A stretch of DNA of 37,472 bases from NCBI GenBank assembly GCA_030017835.1, contig JASEGU010000013.1, positions 1 through 37,472 on the forward strand. Reading direction: 5' to 3'. Under the pieces are notes generated by a model, which saw only the letters and a list, made by a program, of their open reading frames with translations, was not told where the DNA came from and did not search any database. Position 1 is the stretch's first letter. Each line of letters opens with the position of its first letter. A program made the position numbers and the translations under genes. The stretch comes from Actinomycetota bacterium (lineage in GTDB: Bacteria > Actinomycetota > Aquicultoria > UBA3085 > Oleimmundimicrobiaceae). Shown here piece by piece: positions 18,418-25,909 of this stretch.

Positions 18418-19254
18418 TTACCCCTTTTTGTCGAAGAAATTCGCCAAGGAACTCACGGCCTCATCGAGCGTTTTGGGCGGCTCAATATCATAGCCCATCC
18501 CCCTTAGGCTTGCAAAGAGAACCGGGATGTCGGGCGGGACCATCTCGACCTGCTCTAAGCTTTTAGGGTCCAAAAACAGGTCTGCGGGAACGCCTTTGCC
18601 CACGATCTCGGCGTGATTGATCAGGTAGACTACGTTTGCAAAGCGCCAGACCAGATTGACGTCATGGGTGGTCATCACGATCGTCATCTTTCTATTCTCA
18701 TTCAACTTAAGAAGAATATCTATCATGTCATTCTGACTGCGCTGGTCGAGACCACTAAGCGACTCGTCCAAGATCAACAGCTTGGGATCGGTGACTAAAG
18801 CGCCGGCCAAAGCCACCTTCTTCTTCTCCCCGCCCGAAAGGTTGTGGGGCATCCTATCCTTTAGTTCGGTTATGCCCACCTCGTCCATTATGGCCGCCAC
18901 TTTAGATAATACCTCCGCCTCGGCGATTCCCCTATTGCGCAAGGTAAAGGAGATATCGTCTTGAACGGTCGGACCGATGATTTGGTCATCGACATTTTGG
19001 AAGACCACCCCAATCTTCGAAATAACCTCATCGAAGTGATCCTTTGGATCCTTGTCAAATACCTCTATCTTGCCCTCGCTCGCCTTGAGTAGCCCTATTA
19101 TGTGAGAGAGAAGGGTAGTCTTGCCGCTGCCGTTGGGCCCCAAGATTGCCACCCTCTCGCCCTCACAGACCACAAAATCGAGTCCGCAAAGACTGATTTC
19201 AACAGAATCGGGGTATACGTGCTTTAAGCATTTAACCTTGACTATCTCTTTCAT
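18418..19254 (-). CDS. cbiO: energy-coupling factor cobalt/nickel transporter ATPase
   Basis: This is the ATPase that powers the CbiMQO importer. Walker A is GPNGSGKTT, the Q-loop VVFQNVDDQIIGPT carries the typical CbiO DDQ sequence, the signature is LSGGEKKKV, Walker B is LLILDES, and the switch histidine is in TTHDV. The 278-residue length is normal. It overlaps cbiQ by 4 bases (ATGA). It is the last gene of the metal cluster and is followed by a GGTAAGCTTACC palindrome but no clear terminator. Confidence 0.93.
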   Translation of the reverse strand: MKEIVKVKCLKHVYPDSVEISLCGLDFVVCEGERVAILGPNGSGKTTLLSHIIGLLKASEGKIEVFDKDPKDHFDEVISKIGVVFQNVDDQIIGPTVQDDISFTLRNRGIAEAEVLSKVAAIMDEVGITELKDRMPHNLSGGEKKKVALAGALVTDPKLLILDESLSGLDQRSQNDMIDILLKLNENRKMTIVMTTHDVNLVWRFANVVYLINHAEIVGKGVPADLFLDPKSLEQVEMVPPDIPVLFASLRGMGYDIEPPKTLDEAVSSLANFFDKKG

Positions 19255-19958
19255 CTTAATGTTATGGCCCCCAGAAATAAGCCCGCTCCAAGCAGAAGCG
19301 GAAATAGATCGTATGCGGATGGTTTCTTTTTCAAGCCGTGATGGGTGATCCCCCCATGATATCCCCTAATATTTAAGATGCTGCTACTTCTTGAGCTCAT
19401 ATCGATGGCGTGGATCAGGAGCGTCCCAAGGATGCTCCCCAAGTTCTTTAAGTTAAAGAGGAGCCTCTTTGGCGTAAGACCTCCTCTGATCTTTAGAGAC
19501 GTCATAAGATCATTGAGCTCTTTTAAGAGTATAAAAAACGACCTATATGTCATGAAGAGGGCATCTGCCACCAGCTTCGGCATAAATTTGGCCATGGCAC
19601 CGAAGATATCGAAGTAATTGGTCGTGGCAAAGAGGATCAAGAGGCCGAGGGCGGCGGCCACCGCCTTGGAGATGATGACAAGTGGCTGGACAAAAGAGAC
19701 GTTGATTTGGCTGAGCGCAAAGATGGCCGCAAAGATGGCCATGTAAGAGGTCATGAAGAGAAGCTTTATGGTGGGTAATTTTAAAGCCGAAATAAGAAAG
19801 ATCAGAAGCAGTAGTAGCGAGACCAACTGGGCCAATTCATTCAAGATTATGACGGCAAACACGACGCTGGCCGCAAAGAAGATCTTTGATGGAGCGGACG
19901 CACGATGAAAGGGACTCTTGCCCGACGAAGCGAGCGAATCTATCAGGTATAGCTCCAC
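19251..19958 (-). CDS. cbiQ: energy-coupling factor cobalt/nickel transporter transmembrane subunit
   Basis: CbiQ is the T-component linking the ATPase to the substrate-binding CbiM. It has 235 residues with about five hydrophobic segments (roughly 25-60, 64-85, 90-110, 215-233 and a central amphipathic region). The coupling-helix motifs appear as LKIRGG near 158 and the Ala-Arg-Gly-like SSILNIRGYHG near 195-205. It starts at GTG, overlapping the cbiM TAG, with AAGGAG upstream, so the two genes are coupled. Confidence 0.9.
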   Translation of the reverse strand: MELYLIDSLASSGKSPFHRASAPSKIFFAASVVFAVIILNELAQLVSLLLLLIFLISALKLPTIKLLFMTSYMAIFAAIFALSQINVSFVQPLVIISKAVAAALGLLILFATTNYFDIFGAMAKFMPKLVADALFMTYRSFFILLKELNDLMTSLKIRGGLTPKRLLFNLKNLGSILGTLLIHAIDMSSRSSSILNIRGYHGGITHHGLKKKPSAYDLFPLLLGAGLFLGAITLR

Positions 19959-20683
19959 TATCTCTCCTTGCCATCGATTAGCTCGGGTCTGACCTTACCA
20001 ATAAATGATACCATCTCCGCTATGATAAAACTCTCGATTAGCCAGCCGATGGAGGCAAGCGGCACCACTATCTTGGCGAAGTTAATGAGCGAGATCTCAC
20101 CATACTCATCACCATCCCGTTCCTCTTCATCATGGTGACCCTCTTCAAGTTCGTGACTTTCATCCCCATCTGGCCCATGAATATGTAGTATATCCCCTGG
20201 ACTGCTTCCGGTCATAACCACCATGCCGATCATCAGAGCCGTAGATAGAACCAAGGCAGCAAACGTCGTAAGAAAGGCCGCCCATTTTATGGAAATCATC
20301 CTCCTAAGTGACCTAAAGAAGATGAATCCAAAACAGGCTTCGGCGCCGGTTATGAGGGCATTCAAGCCGACGACGGTAATTCCACCATGACCGGTGAGGG
20401 CCAGAATCAGATTGACCACAAAAGCAGAGATGAAGGCGGCAAATGGACCAAGAATGATGCCGGCAAGCACGCTCAGGTTGAGATGATAGCCCAGAATGGG
20501 TAGCGGAACGATCATTCCGAGCAGCATGACCGCCCCGAGGACGCCGATCTTGGGCACGATATTTTTTAAATCGACAGCCTTAAGCTTATATAGCGAGAGG
20601 CCAAGAAGAGACGCCGTGATAAGAAAGCCGATGATGAGCCAACTGGGAGCGATTATTCCATCCGGAATATGCAAGTGCGACAT
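19958..20683 (-). CDS. cbiM: cobalt/nickel ECF transporter substrate-specific subunit
   Basis: This is the S-component that binds Co2+ or Ni2+. The N-terminal HIPDGI motif supplies the metal-binding histidine, and GHGGITVVGLNALITGA is the family hallmark around 100-115. It has about seven hydrophobic segments in 241 residues. Between about 172 and 195 a loop rich in His, Asp and Glu (HIHGPDGDESHELEEGHHDEE) may collect metal. The ATG gives MSHLHIPDG with GGAGG 4 bases upstream. An in-frame TTG three codons on would give the shorter MHIPDG terminus but is badly spaced. There is no CbiN or NikN gene beside it. The choice between cobalt and nickel cannot be made from sequence. Confidence 0.9.
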   Translation of the reverse strand: MSHLHIPDGIIAPSWLIIGFLITASLLGLSLYKLKAVDLKNIVPKIGVLGAVMLLGMIVPLPILGYHLNLSVLAGIILGPFAAFISAFVVNLILALTGHGGITVVGLNALITGAEACFGFIFFRSLRRMISIKWAAFLTTFAALVLSTALMIGMVVMTGSSPGDILHIHGPDGDESHELEEGHHDEEERDGDEYGEISLINFAKIVVPLASIGWLIESFIIAEMVSFIGKVRPELIDGKER

Positions 20684-20696
20684 GGTCCCTCCAATC

Positions 20697-20722
20697 TGGC
20701 CAAAGACATTACCTTTGGGCCA
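20697..20722 (-). other. hairpin next to the cbiM ribosome binding site
   Basis: TGGCCCAAAG and CTTTGGCCA pair on the minus strand with one bulged C and a 7-base loop, ending 4 bases before the cbiM ribosome site (20687-20692). It has no U-tract, so it is not a standard terminator. It may modulate read-through or translation from feoB into cbiM. No cobalamin riboswitch is recognisable. Confidence 0.4.
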
Positions 20723-20778
20723 TCAATAATCTGACTTCTTTCAATTGATAAGCGTAGGCTTCAAAGCGTGCATGATGT

Positions 20779-22485
20779 CTAGAGAATCATATTTAAAGCC
20801 GACCCGACGACCAGCGCCACCGATACCATGATGAGGGCCGATTTAAAGGTATATTCCATTCCGAGCTCCTTGATCATAACCATGAAGGTGGCCATGCAGG
20901 GAAAGTAGACGGCTAGCACGGTGCTGCCGATGACCGCCTGCTTGGCGGTAAGGCCTGCTGGGCGAAGCATCCCGACGGCCAGATCTTTGCGCAAGAAACC
21001 TATCATCAGAGAGGGCGCGGCCTCCTTGGGCAGGCCCCAAAGATTGGTCACAATGGGCGTCGTAGCCCTAGAGACCAGATCTATGATGCCGACCAAATAG
21101 AGAACGTTTACGATAAGCACGCCCAAGAGGAGAAGCGGTATCGCCTCTAGGATGTAGCCTTTCAGCCTCATCCAGAGCTTCTTCGAAAGGGCGCCCAGAT
21201 TGGGCAGGCGGTAATGGGGTATCTCTAAAAATATCTCCGGGCTCTCACCTTTTATGGTGGCATTTAGAATGACGCCGAGGGTCAGCCAGACCAGAAAGAG
21301 GGTCAGAAAAACGATCATGAGATAGCCCAGACCGAACCTGGCCACCAAACCGATTATCATGGCTATCTGAGCCATGCAGGGAATCGAGATGGCCATGATG
21401 GTCGAGGCGATGAATTTTTCACGGCGGCTCTCTAAAATCCTCGTCGAAAGGGCGCCCGGCACGTTGCAGCCGAGACCGAGTATCATCGGGATGATGGCCG
21501 CCCCGTGAAGACCCAGGTGGTGCATGACATTGTCCATGAGTACGGCTATCCTGGGAAGATAGCCGAAATCTTCCAGAAAGCCGAGCATAAGATAGAAGGA
21601 GAAGACATAGGGCATCACAAGAGCGATGGAGACGTAGGGAGCAGTCGTCAGAAGGCCGAAGGATTGGCCGAAATCTATCGACCCGGAGACCAGGCTGCCT
21701 ATCAAAAGATCGTGAAGGAACCCGCTTGAACCCAAGAGGTTGCTGAGTTTCATCATTATTGGCAGGTAAATGCCTTCAAAGAGGGGGTCGAAGGCGTAAT
21801 TTATCAGACTCTCGCCTATCAATCTGACCACAAAAAATGATGCCGTAATGACGGCGGCAAAGATGAGTATGCCGTAGAAGGGGCTTATGCTGGCATCTTC
21901 TATCCTCTCAAGGATGGTGTGATGACGATGGACCACCTGCTGGCTCCGACCTATGATCTCTCCTATCTTTGACCAGCGATCCTCTCTGTTGTGGCCCAAT
22001 GCAGCCGTCGGTCTCGCTTCTCCTAAGCGGCTGACGAGTTCCTTTATCCCTTCACCGCTCACAGCCACCGTCGGAATGACCGGCACGCCCAGCATCTCCT
22101 CCAGAGCTTGGGTATCGATGGTTATGCCCCTATGTTTGGCGTCGTCCCACATGTTAAGGGCTATGATTGTCGGTTTGCCAAGCTCGAGTATCTGAAGGGT
22201 TAAAAGCAGGTTTCGCTCGAGGTTGGTCGCATCGATCACGTTTATTATTAGGTCGCCCTCTTCGATCATTCCGACGGCTACCTCTTCGGCCTCACAGGTC
22301 GCATCCAGACTGTAAGTTCCGGGCACGTCTATGAGCTCGACCTCCGTATCCTTCAGCCTCAGACTGCCCTTGGTATATTCAACGGTCGTGCCCGGATAGT
22401 TGGCGGCCACAACATGAACGCCGGTAAGCCTGGAGAAGACCACGCTCTTTCCAACGTTCGGGTTGCCCATTAGAAGGATCTTCAC
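20779..22485 (-). CDS. feoB: ferrous iron transporter FeoB
   Basis: FeoB imports Fe2+ across the inner membrane. The cytosolic G domain shows G1 GNPNVGKS (7-14), G2 around T33-T34, G3 DVPG (53-56) and G4 NMWD (111-114). A short helical domain follows and then about eight membrane segments from residue 200 on. LGCNVPGALSTRILESRR and YFPCMATFMV are the conserved gate-region motifs. The second motif block reads SIPCMAQ where many homologues differ. GTG 22485 is the likely start: it overlaps the feoA stop by 4 bases and begins directly with the G1 region. At 568 residues it is at the short end for FeoB. The longer upstream frame would begin inside feoA. Confidence 0.93.
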   Translation of the reverse strand: MKILLMGNPNVGKSVVFSRLTGVHVVAANYPGTTVEYTKGSLRLKDTEVELIDVPGTYSLDATCEAEEVAVGMIEEGDLIINVIDATNLERNLLLTLQILELGKPTIIALNMWDDAKHRGITIDTQALEEMLGVPVIPTVAVSGEGIKELVSRLGEARPTAALGHNREDRWSKIGEIIGRSQQVVHRHHTILERIEDASISPFYGILIFAAVITASFFVVRLIGESLINYAFDPLFEGIYLPIMMKLSNLLGSSGFLHDLLIGSLVSGSIDFGQSFGLLTTAPYVSIALVMPYVFSFYLMLGFLEDFGYLPRIAVLMDNVMHHLGLHGAAIIPMILGLGCNVPGALSTRILESRREKFIASTIMAISIPCMAQIAMIIGLVARFGLGYLMIVFLTLFLVWLTLGVILNATIKGESPEIFLEIPHYRLPNLGALSKKLWMRLKGYILEAIPLLLLGVLIVNVLYLVGIIDLVSRATTPIVTNLWGLPKEAAPSLMIGFLRKDLAVGMLRPAGLTAKQAVIGSTVLAVYFPCMATFMVMIKELGMEYTFKSALIMVSVALVVGSALNMIL

Positions 22486-22712
22486 TCCTCCACCTCGACC
22501 ATTATCTTTTTGGCCACGCCGTAACCGAGGGCAAGCTGGCAACCATCCACCCTGACGACAACCGGCCCTTTAAGGAGCATTGAGCCCGCCTTGGTGACGC
22601 GACTACCCTTCCTTATGCCCAGAGCCTCAAGTCTCCTTTCGACGCCGCTTCCGCCGTCTATCTTAGTGACAAGACCCTTTTCGCCTATCTTCATCTCAGC
22701 AAGCATTTTCAA
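22482..22712 (-). CDS. feoA: ferrous iron transport protein A
   Basis: FeoA is a small SH3-like protein thought to act on FeoB in the cytosol. The 76-residue product shows the family pattern AEMKIGEKGLVTKI, ERRLEALGIRKGSRV and the C-terminal GYGVAKKIMV. The start is uncertain. TTG 22712 lies 10 bases after AGGAGG, ATG 22706 lies 16 bases after it, and an earlier TTG 22739 lies inside fur. I take 22712. It overlaps feoB by 4 bases and follows fur closely. Confidence 0.88.
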   Translation of the reverse strand: MKMLAEMKIGEKGLVTKIDGGSGVERRLEALGIRKGSRVTKAGSMLLKGPVVVRVDGCQLALGYGVAKKIMVEVEE

Positions 22713-22726
22713 TAGATTTAAGCCTC

Positions 22727-23137
22727 CTACTTTGAGCAACCGGCGCAGATGCCATGATACTCTACTTGGCAGTCAGTTGCGTCAAAGCCGTATTTTTGAT
22801 TTATTTTATTTCTATCGTTGGCACAAAAGTCCGATTTAATCTCGGTGACTCCACCACAGGACTGACAGATTAGATGCGAGTGATCCTTGGCTTTTATCTC
22901 ATATCGCTTCTTGCCACTGGGTGAATCAAGGCTGGTTATGAGGTCGAGCTCCTTTAAAAGCTCCAGCGTGCGGTAGGTGGTGGCAAGCCCCGCGCTCGGA
23001 CATATATCCTTTATCCTCTCATGAAGCTCGTCTATGCTCATATGCTCTTTTGAGGTGGCAAGAATGTCGAGGGCGGCAAGCCTTGGTGGAGTAAGTTTAT
23101 GACCGGACTCCTTGAGCCTTTTCAGTTCGACCTTCAT
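22727..23137 (-). CDS. fur: Fur-family metalloregulator
   Basis: This is a Fe2+-responsive repressor, most likely of this same operon. The 136-residue protein has an N-terminal winged helix (about 5-80, with LTPPRLAALDIL and GLATTYRTLELL) and a C-terminal metal/dimer domain containing H86, H88, C91/C94 (CQSC) and C131/C134 (CAGC), the structural zinc set. I choose ATG 23137, 3 bases after GGGGTG, rather than the longest frame. That frame would run through the promoter and the palindromic operator. PerR or Zur cannot be excluded from sequence alone, but the linked feoAB and the operator favour Fur. Confidence 0.9.
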   Translation of the reverse strand: MKVELKRLKESGHKLTPPRLAALDILATSKEHMSIDELHERIKDICPSAGLATTYRTLELLKELDLITSLDSPSGKKRYEIKAKDHSHLICQSCGGVTEIKSDFCANDRNKINQKYGFDATDCQVEYHGICAGCSK

Positions 23138-23147
23138 GATCACCCCA

Positions 23148-23186
23148 AACGAGAATAAATGAGAATTATTCTCATTTATTCTCGTT
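23148..23186. promoter_or_regulatory. 39-bp perfect palindromic Fur operator
   Basis: Two 19-base arms mirror perfectly around base 23167. The centre TGAGAATTATTCTCA (23160-23174) is a 7-1-7 Fur box, differing from TGATAATNATTATCA only by G at the fourth position of each arm. Repeats of GAGAAT in each arm (GAGAATAAATGAGAAT) leave room for overlapping Fur dimers. The element covers the -10 and start region of the fur promoter and ends 11 bases before the fur ATG. Confidence 0.88.
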
Positions 23187-23206
23187 CTTTTGGATCGAAT
23201 TGTCAA
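23178..23206 (-). promoter_or_regulatory. sigma-A-type promoter of fur-feoAB-cbiMQO
   Basis: On the minus strand a perfect TTGACA (23201-23206) is followed after 17 bases by GAGAAT (23178-23183), which lies inside the palindromic operator. Bound Fur would block RNA polymerase directly. Confidence 0.78.
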
Positions 23207-23268
23207 TACATTTATGGATCAAGATTTTGGAAGGCTAACTCGTAGCTTCAACTCTGCTTAAAGCCGGC

Positions 23269-24015
23269 TCAAATCCGCTTTTCGAAGAGGAGCTCTTTGG
23301 TCTCCTCATCAAAGACGTAGAGGGCGCTAAGAGCCCGCTCATCCCCTTTTACCGCGGCGACCAGGAGGGCATCTCTCCCGTTAAATAGGACAGGTTTGAT
23401 AAGAAATCCATCCGCTCCCAGAGTGTTGATCGAGGTAAGGCTGATATCTATTTCGGGGGGTAAATCTGATATAAGCCCGCCAGCTTCCAATTCCAAACTT
23501 ATCTCCTCAATGATTCCACCAAGCCTATCTTCATCAAATTCAAGCCGCTCCTCAGTATCGGCAAATTCAAAAGATGGGCCGGTCTCTTGGGGAGCCTTTG
23601 AGAGCATGGCCTCGGAGCCCCCTTTCTGTTTGACTAAATCTTCAAGAAGGACGCTATCGCCCTGAAAGAGGCCGCCTTGCCGGTAGATGAGAACGGAGAG
23701 GGCCAGGATGGTCGCAAGGGCAACTGTGGAAAGGGCAAGCCCAATCGCTCTGGTATGCTTGCTTCGTTCTCTTGTCTGGTGTCCCTCATTATCCCTCTTC
23801 GGCAAGGCAGCCAAGCGTTCGGCAAGACCCAGGGGGATCTCTTTTTTTTCTACCGCACCCAAGACAAACTTGACCGCATCCAGCTCATCCAGCTTTTCTT
23901 GGCACGCCTCGCAAGTGGCAAGATGAGCCTGGATTTTGCCCTTTTTGACTTCGCTGAGCTCTCCATCCAAAAAGGCCGAGAGGTCGCCTTGGTATCTTTT
24001 ACATCTCATCATCAT
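23269..24015 (-). CDS. anti-sigma factor with zf-HC2 domain and one membrane span
   Basis: This is a membrane-bound anti-sigma factor for the ECF sigma encoded just upstream. The N-terminal zinc-binding ZAS domain has C5 and the H31-x3-C35-x2-C38 motif. A single hydrophobic span lies at about 89-111, followed by an acidic extracytoplasmic domain of about 135 residues that I do not recognise (DISLTSINTLGADGFLIKP, ALYVFDEETKELL). Of 248 residues, roughly 90 are cytoplasmic. Three consecutive ATG codons at the start make the exact first residue uncertain (GGAG lies just upstream). The 20-base gap after the sigma gene suggests co-transcription. Confidence 0.85.
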   Translation of the reverse strand: MMMRCKRYQGDLSAFLDGELSEVKKGKIQAHLATCEACQEKLDELDAVKFVLGAVEKKEIPLGLAERLAALPKRDNEGHQTRERSKHTRAIGLALSTVALATILALSVLIYRQGGLFQGDSVLLEDLVKQKGGSEAMLSKAPQETGPSFEFADTEERLEFDEDRLGGIIEEISLELEAGGLISDLPPEIDISLTSINTLGADGFLIKPVLFNGRDALLVAAVKGDERALSALYVFDEETKELLFEKRI

Positions 24016-24035
24016 ACGCTCCAGAATATAGACGA

Positions 24036-24623
24036 TTAAGTCCTTTTGATTGTTCCGCTTGCCCCTTTAAGCTCAGCGGCCAGCTTAAGCCTGGCCCTGG
24101 CCAGCCTGGATTTTACCGTGCCAACCGGCACCTTCATGGCCTCGGCCGCCTGAGCGTAGCTGAGCCCATCGATATCGCAGAGGATTATTATCAGACGGTA
24201 TTTGGGCTTAAGCCCCCTTATTGCCCGTTCGATATCGGCCTTAAGCTCCCTCTCCTCAATACGACTTGTGGGATTTTCGCTAAAACTTGAGGGGCAAGCG
24301 ATTCGATCTGGACCTTCTTCGATCGAGATATCCCACCTTCTGGCTCGCCTTCTCAAAAAATCGAGACAGAGATTTACGGCTAATCGATAGAGCCAGGTGG
24401 AGAAGGAGGACTCAAAACGGAAGGTATCCATCTTCTTCATCATCTGAATGAAGATATCTTGGGTTAAATCCGACGCATCGTGGGGGTTCTTGCTCATCCT
24501 CAAGGCCAAATTATACATTTTTTGCTGATGAATCTGGATGAGGTCGCCGGTGGCTGCATCGTCGCCAACCATAGCCAACTTTACAAGCTCATCCTCGTCT
24601 CTAATGCTCCGGCCAAACAACAT
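24036..24623 (-). CDS. ECF-type RNA polymerase sigma factor (RpoE-like)
   Basis: A group 4 sigma factor of 195 residues. Region 2 (about 25-95) has DLTQDIFIQMMKKMDTF and FSTWLYRLAVNLCLDFLRRR, which recognise the -10 element. Region 4 (about 130-185) has LKPKYRLIIILCDIDGLSYAQAAEAM followed by the helix-turn-helix GTVKSRLARARLKL. The ATG has GGAG 5 bases upstream. The adjacent zf-HC2 protein is its probable antagonist. The inducing signal is unknown; nothing in the window shows an obvious regulon. Confidence 0.92.
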   Translation of the reverse strand: MLFGRSIRDEDELVKLAMVGDDAATGDLIQIHQQKMYNLALRMSKNPHDASDLTQDIFIQMMKKMDTFRFESSFSTWLYRLAVNLCLDFLRRRARRWDISIEEGPDRIACPSSFSENPTSRIEERELKADIERAIRGLKPKYRLIIILCDIDGLSYAQAAEAMKVPVGTVKSRLARARLKLAAELKGASGTIKRT

Positions 24624-24658
24624 CTCTTCTCCGCAACCAGGTGAGTTAGATAATTAAC

Positions 24659-24687
24659 ATGATAAGTTTTTAGAACTCCGTTTTCAA
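24659..24687 (-). promoter_or_regulatory. promoter before the ECF sigma gene
   Basis: On the minus strand TTGAAA (24682-24687) and TATCAT (24659-24664) are 17 bases apart, upstream of the sigma gene. It looks like a housekeeping promoter rather than an ECF one. Confidence 0.5.
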
Positions 24688-24725
24688 TCGTTATCGGTGG
24701 TTGAAGGGTGTTATGAAGGGTCAAG

Positions 24726-24813
<88 letters not shown>

Positions 24814-24825
24814 AATTTGAATCAG

Positions 24826-24854
24826 CCTATAAATATTACAAAAATCCGTGGCAA
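24826..24854 (-). promoter_or_regulatory. promoter of tRNA-Leu
   Basis: On the minus strand TTGCCA (24849-24854) and TATAGG (24826-24831) are 17 bases apart, with the start expected about 6 bases before the mature tRNA. Confidence 0.5.
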
Positions 24855-24903
24855 TAGTCTAGGGACGGCTTAAAAATATAGCTTCAAGAAAGTCCAAAGG
24901 TGA

Positions 24904-25908
24904 TCAGAGCTGAGTCTGAATCATGTGGCAGGAGACCATGTGACCCGATGATACCTCTATCAAATCGGGTTTAGATAAAAGGCATATGTTCGACGCCTCT
25001 GGGCAAAAAGCCGCATATTTGCAGGCCGCACGGGGGAGTGGTCGCTTCAAGCGATTTGCCTTTCGGGTGGGGCGCCCCTCCTTTTTGGTCTTCAGTGGGT
25101 CAAGGGGCGACATGGCAAGGATCAGAGCTTTCGTATAAGGATGGAGAGGGCAATTGAAAAGTTTATTGACCGGAGCCACCTCGACCAACCTGCCAAGATA
25201 GATGATGGCCACCCTGTCAGCCAGACGATAGACTACGCCTAGGTCGTGGGAGATGAATAGGTAAGTTAGGGCCCGCTCCTCTTTTATGAGACTCAGAAGG
25301 TCGATAAGCCTTGCCTTCATGATGATATCTAGGGCTGAGAGCGGTTCGTCCAGTATCAAGAGCCTCGGACTCAGGCTGAGCGCCCTGGCCAAAACCACCC
25401 GCTGAAGCTCGCCGCCGCTAAGTTGACCGGGCCTCTTGGCAAGGTGGCCCTCCTCCAAGCCGACCATAAGGATAAGTCTTTCGATCTCCTCTCTCCTCTT
25501 TGCTCTCTCCTTGACTCCCGTGGCGATGAGAGGCTCTCCAAGTATCTCTTCGATATTCATCTTGGGGTCTACGGCTGAGTAGGGATCCTGAAAGACGAGC
25601 TGTGCGCCTGACCTAAGCCTCTTCAGCTCGCCAGCATCCATCGAAAAGACATTCTTCCCCTCGAAGATAACCTTGCCCACGCTCGGCTCCATCAGCCCAA
25701 GGATTATCCTGGAAATGGTCGTCTTGCCGGATCCGCTCTCACCGACCAGGCCCAGAACCTCGCCCTCCTCAAGAACGAAGCTGACCTCATCCAGCGCCAC
25801 CTGAGGCGTCCTCTGACCAAATGGGCCCCTTCTGCTATCCTTAAAGACCTTGGAGACCCCTTCGACCCTTAAGAGCTTGTCGCTTCGATCCAATGAACTC
25901 ACCACCAA
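24904..25908 (-). CDS. oppF: oligopeptide/dipeptide ABC transporter ATPase (OppF-like)
   Basis: This is the second ATPase of the importer. Walker A is GESGSGKTT, the Q-loop is VFQDPYSAVDPKMNI, the signature LSGGELQRVVLARAL and Walker B LLILDEP, with SHDLGVV after it. The C-terminal extension has the oligo_HPY pattern (NCPLHPYTKAL) and a Cys-rich tail (CKYAAFCPEASNIC), as in OppF/DppF. It has 334 residues from TTG 25908. Two GTG codons at 25905 and 25902 and a TTG at 25893 are alternatives, and no strong ribosome site decides. The gene starts 1 base after oppD ends. Confidence 0.9.
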   Translation of the reverse strand: MVVSSLDRSDKLLRVEGVSKVFKDSRRGPFGQRTPQVALDEVSFVLEEGEVLGLVGESGSGKTTISRIILGLMEPSVGKVIFEGKNVFSMDAGELKRLRSGAQLVFQDPYSAVDPKMNIEEILGEPLIATGVKERAKRREEIERLILMVGLEEGHLAKRPGQLSGGELQRVVLARALSLSPRLLILDEPLSALDIIMKARLIDLLSLIKEERALTYLFISHDLGVVYRLADRVAIIYLGRLVEVAPVNKLFNCPLHPYTKALILAMSPLDPLKTKKEGRPTRKANRLKRPLPRAACKYAAFCPEASNICLLSKPDLIEVSSGHMVSCHMIQTQL

Positions 25909-25909
25909 A

